Assembly (NCBI GenBank): GCA_028822945.1
Contig: JAPKCN010000074.1
Location: 1 to 8,419 of the forward strand
Direction: 5' to 3'
Source: Porticoccaceae bacterium
GTDB taxonomy: Bacteria; Pseudomonadota; Gammaproteobacteria; Pseudomonadales; Porticoccaceae
DNA length: 8,419 nucleotides
In this document: positions 7,536-8,419 of the stretch, in pieces
Layout: each line of letters opens with the position of its first letter
Numbering within the stretch: position 1 is the stretch's first letter
The notes under the pieces: model-generated
The model's input: the letters and a program-made list of their open reading frames with translations, nothing else
Told to the model about the DNA's origin: nothing
Database searches by the model: none
Position numbers and translations under genes: made by a program

Positions 7536-7548
7536 GTGGATAAGAGTT

Positions 7549-8214
7549 ATGACAAAACTAACATTTGAAAACCACATCGTTACCCAGTTCGATGGGGAGT
7601 TGGAAGAGATTCGAACTCGTTTAATGGAGATGGGTGGTAAGGTTGAGCAGCAGTTACAGAACGCTATTCAATCGGTCTCGGAGATTGACAGTGCACTGGC
7701 AGAGCAGGTGATAAAACAAGAGCGCCAGGTGGACGAAATGGAGCGCGATATCGACGAGGCCTGTATCCTTATTATTGCGCGACGGCAACCTGCGGTCAAC
7801 GACCTCGAGAGGATTGGTGACGAGGCCAAGAAAATTGCTAATCACGCGATTATCTTGGCCGAGCAGGAGGGGCCTGAAAAAGGCTACACCGAAGTCAGAC
7901 ACCTCGGTAAGTCAGTTATATCGATGCTCGCAAACGCACTCGACGCGTTCGCTCGATTTGATGTTGAGGCGGCGATGCGCACCCTCAACGAGGATAAGCA
8001 GATAGATTTGGACTACAAGACTGCGTTGCGTGAATTGGTCACCTACATGATGGAAGATCCGCGCAGCATTGGTCGTGTTATCAATATTCTATGGGTCATC
8101 CGGTCGATTGAAAGGGTTGGTGATCACGCTAAAAATCTCTGTGAGCAGATCGTTTTTGTTGTCAAAGGCAAAGATATTCGTCATCAAACTCATGTTGCAC
8201 GGCACGATCACTAA
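7549..8214 (+). CDS. phoU: PhoU, phosphate-signalling negative regulator, with an internal in-frame deletion
   Basis: PhoU is a cytoplasmic helical-bundle protein that couples the Pst transporter to PhoR and keeps the Pho regulon off in high phosphate. The start at 7549 gives 221 residues (about 241 in E. coli) and is preceded by GGTGGA eight bases upstream, overlapping the pstB stop. The N-terminus is typical (FDGELEEIRTRLMEMGGKVEQQL). Two related half-repeats are expected. The second is complete: EDPRSIGRVINILWVIRSIERVGDHAKNL (169-197, metal/ligand-type E188 and D192). The first reads CILIIARRQPAVNDLERIGDEAKKI (72-96), so only five residues separate Pro81 from Glu87 of ERIGD, against 18 in E. 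coli PhoU as I recall it. About 13 residues (39 nt) of the conserved ASDLR...K helix are missing, with the frame kept and the rest normal. Either a natural deletion variant, possibly inactive, or a sequence or assembly error. Family identity is secure; activity is not. Confidence 0.93.
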   Translation: MTKLTFENHIVTQFDGELEEIRTRLMEMGGKVEQQLQNAIQSVSEIDSALAEQVIKQERQVDEMERDIDEACILIIARRQPAVNDLERIGDEAKKIANHAIILAEQEGPEKGYTEVRHLGKSVISMLANALDAFARFDVEAAMRTLNEDKQIDLDYKTALRELVTYMMEDPRSIGRVINILWVIRSIERVGDHAKNLCEQIVFVVKGKDIRHQTHVARHDH

Positions 8215-8223
8215 AATATAGTC

Positions 8224-8271
8224 CAGCTTCGCTGCATGGGTTCGGTCTGCGCAGCTTTAGCTGTATTATTT
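8224..8271 (+). terminator. candidate terminator of the pst-phoU operon
   Basis: Ten bases after the phoU stop, CAGCT-TC-GCTGC (8224-8235) can pair with GCAGC-TTT-AGCTG (8251-8263): ten base pairs interrupted by a 2x3 internal loop, closing a 15-nt loop. TATTATTT (8264-8271) follows. The stem is strong but the T-run is interrupted by A, so it could also be a structured repeat or a transcript-stabilising hairpin. Confidence 0.45.
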
Positions 8272-8297
8272 AAGCAATGAGACGAGTGGTGCTATAC

Positions 8298-8338
8298 GCA
8301 GCTGAGAACAGTGAAACGTAGTGAACCGAGGGCAGCTG
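8298..8338 (+). repeat. short repeats: two GCAGCTG copies flanking a tandem decamer
   Basis: GCAGCTG occurs at 8298-8304 and 8332-8338; its CAGCTG core is its own reverse complement, so the copies could also pair. Between them a 10-nt unit is repeated in tandem (CAGTGAAACG 8309-8318, TAGTGAACCG 8319-8328; 8 of 10 identical). No coding function is seen. It looks like part of a dispersed intergenic repeat, but copy number cannot be judged from one window. Confidence 0.4.
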
Positions 8339-8339
8339 G

Positions 8340-8403
8340 TTACAGATTTTTGGCTCCTGTCGGGCGTCATAGGTACCGCGAATTTTGGGGCTTTTATCTG
8401 TAA
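8340..8403. repeat. inverted repeat TTACAGAT...ATCTGTAA with extended stem
   Basis: A perfect 8-bp inverted repeat, TTACAGAT (8340-8347) and ATCTGTAA (8396-8403), encloses a 48-nt interior. Inside it GGCTCC (8352-8357) can pair with GGGGCT (8387-8392) using two G-U pairs in the plus-strand RNA, leaving a 29-nt loop. No T-run follows, so a simple terminator is unlikely. The arms could be the ends of a small mobile or REP-like element, or the stem of a structured RNA. Confidence 0.45.
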
Positions 8404-8419
8404 ATGGATGTGTTTAACT

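Noticed and set aside
7495..7548. Longer phoU frame starting at 7495 inside pstB
   Set aside because: The added 18 residues overlap the conserved pstB C-terminus and do not look like PhoU. ATG 7549 has a Shine-Dalgarno and gives the usual PhoU N-terminus.
8404..8419. ATG at 8404 as the start of a next gene
   Set aside because: Only five codons are visible and no ribosome site is well placed (GGGG is 13 nt away); it abuts the inverted repeat.
1..8419. CRISPR array, tRNA, prophage, toxin-antitoxin or defence genes
   Set aside because: No regularly spaced repeats, no cloverleaf, and every long gene belongs to the Pho/Pst pathway. I see no unknown multi-gene system here.

Overview
The window holds a phosphate-starvation (Pho) locus of a Gram-negative bacterium. 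It is most likely a gammaproteobacterium of moderate G+C, possibly marine. That placement is an inference from gene order and protein style: a pstSCAB-phoU order next to phoR, an OprP/OprO-type outer-membrane porin, and long PstC and PstA permeases with large extra N-terminal regions. No rRNA or other marker fixes the taxon.

Layout. Positions 2-994 (+) are the C-terminal three quarters or so of the sensor kinase PhoR, cut by the window edge; phoB would be expected just outside. Positions 995-1200 are a convergent intergenic gap with weak terminator candidates. Positions 1201-2577 (-) encode an OprP/OprO-family porin. Positions 2578-2839 are a divergent control region with two back-to-back Pho boxes in mirror orientation, each 10 nt from its own -10 element, one firing toward the porin and one toward pstS. 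From 2840 to 8214 (+) lies pstS-pstC-pstA-pstB-phoU, tightly packed after the pstS-pstC gap: pstC and pstA overlap by 8 nt, and the next two gaps are 14 and 13 nt. Positions 8215-8419 are non-coding, with a terminator-like hairpin and inverted and direct repeats.

How the parts work together. When phosphate is scarce, PhoR phosphorylates PhoB (not in the window), which binds the Pho boxes. The porin lets phosphate across the outer membrane, PstS captures it in the periplasm, and PstC/PstA/PstB pump it in. PhoU normally connects the transporter to PhoR and keeps the system off when phosphate is plentiful.

The most unusual point is PhoU. Its first conserved helix lacks about 13 residues (39 nt, in frame) between the QP motif and the ERIGD motif, while the second, homologous helix is intact. 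This is either a natural PhoU variant or loss-of-function allele, or a sequence error. No unknown multi-gene system is visible; the rest is a well-formed Pho locus with a compact divergent switch.
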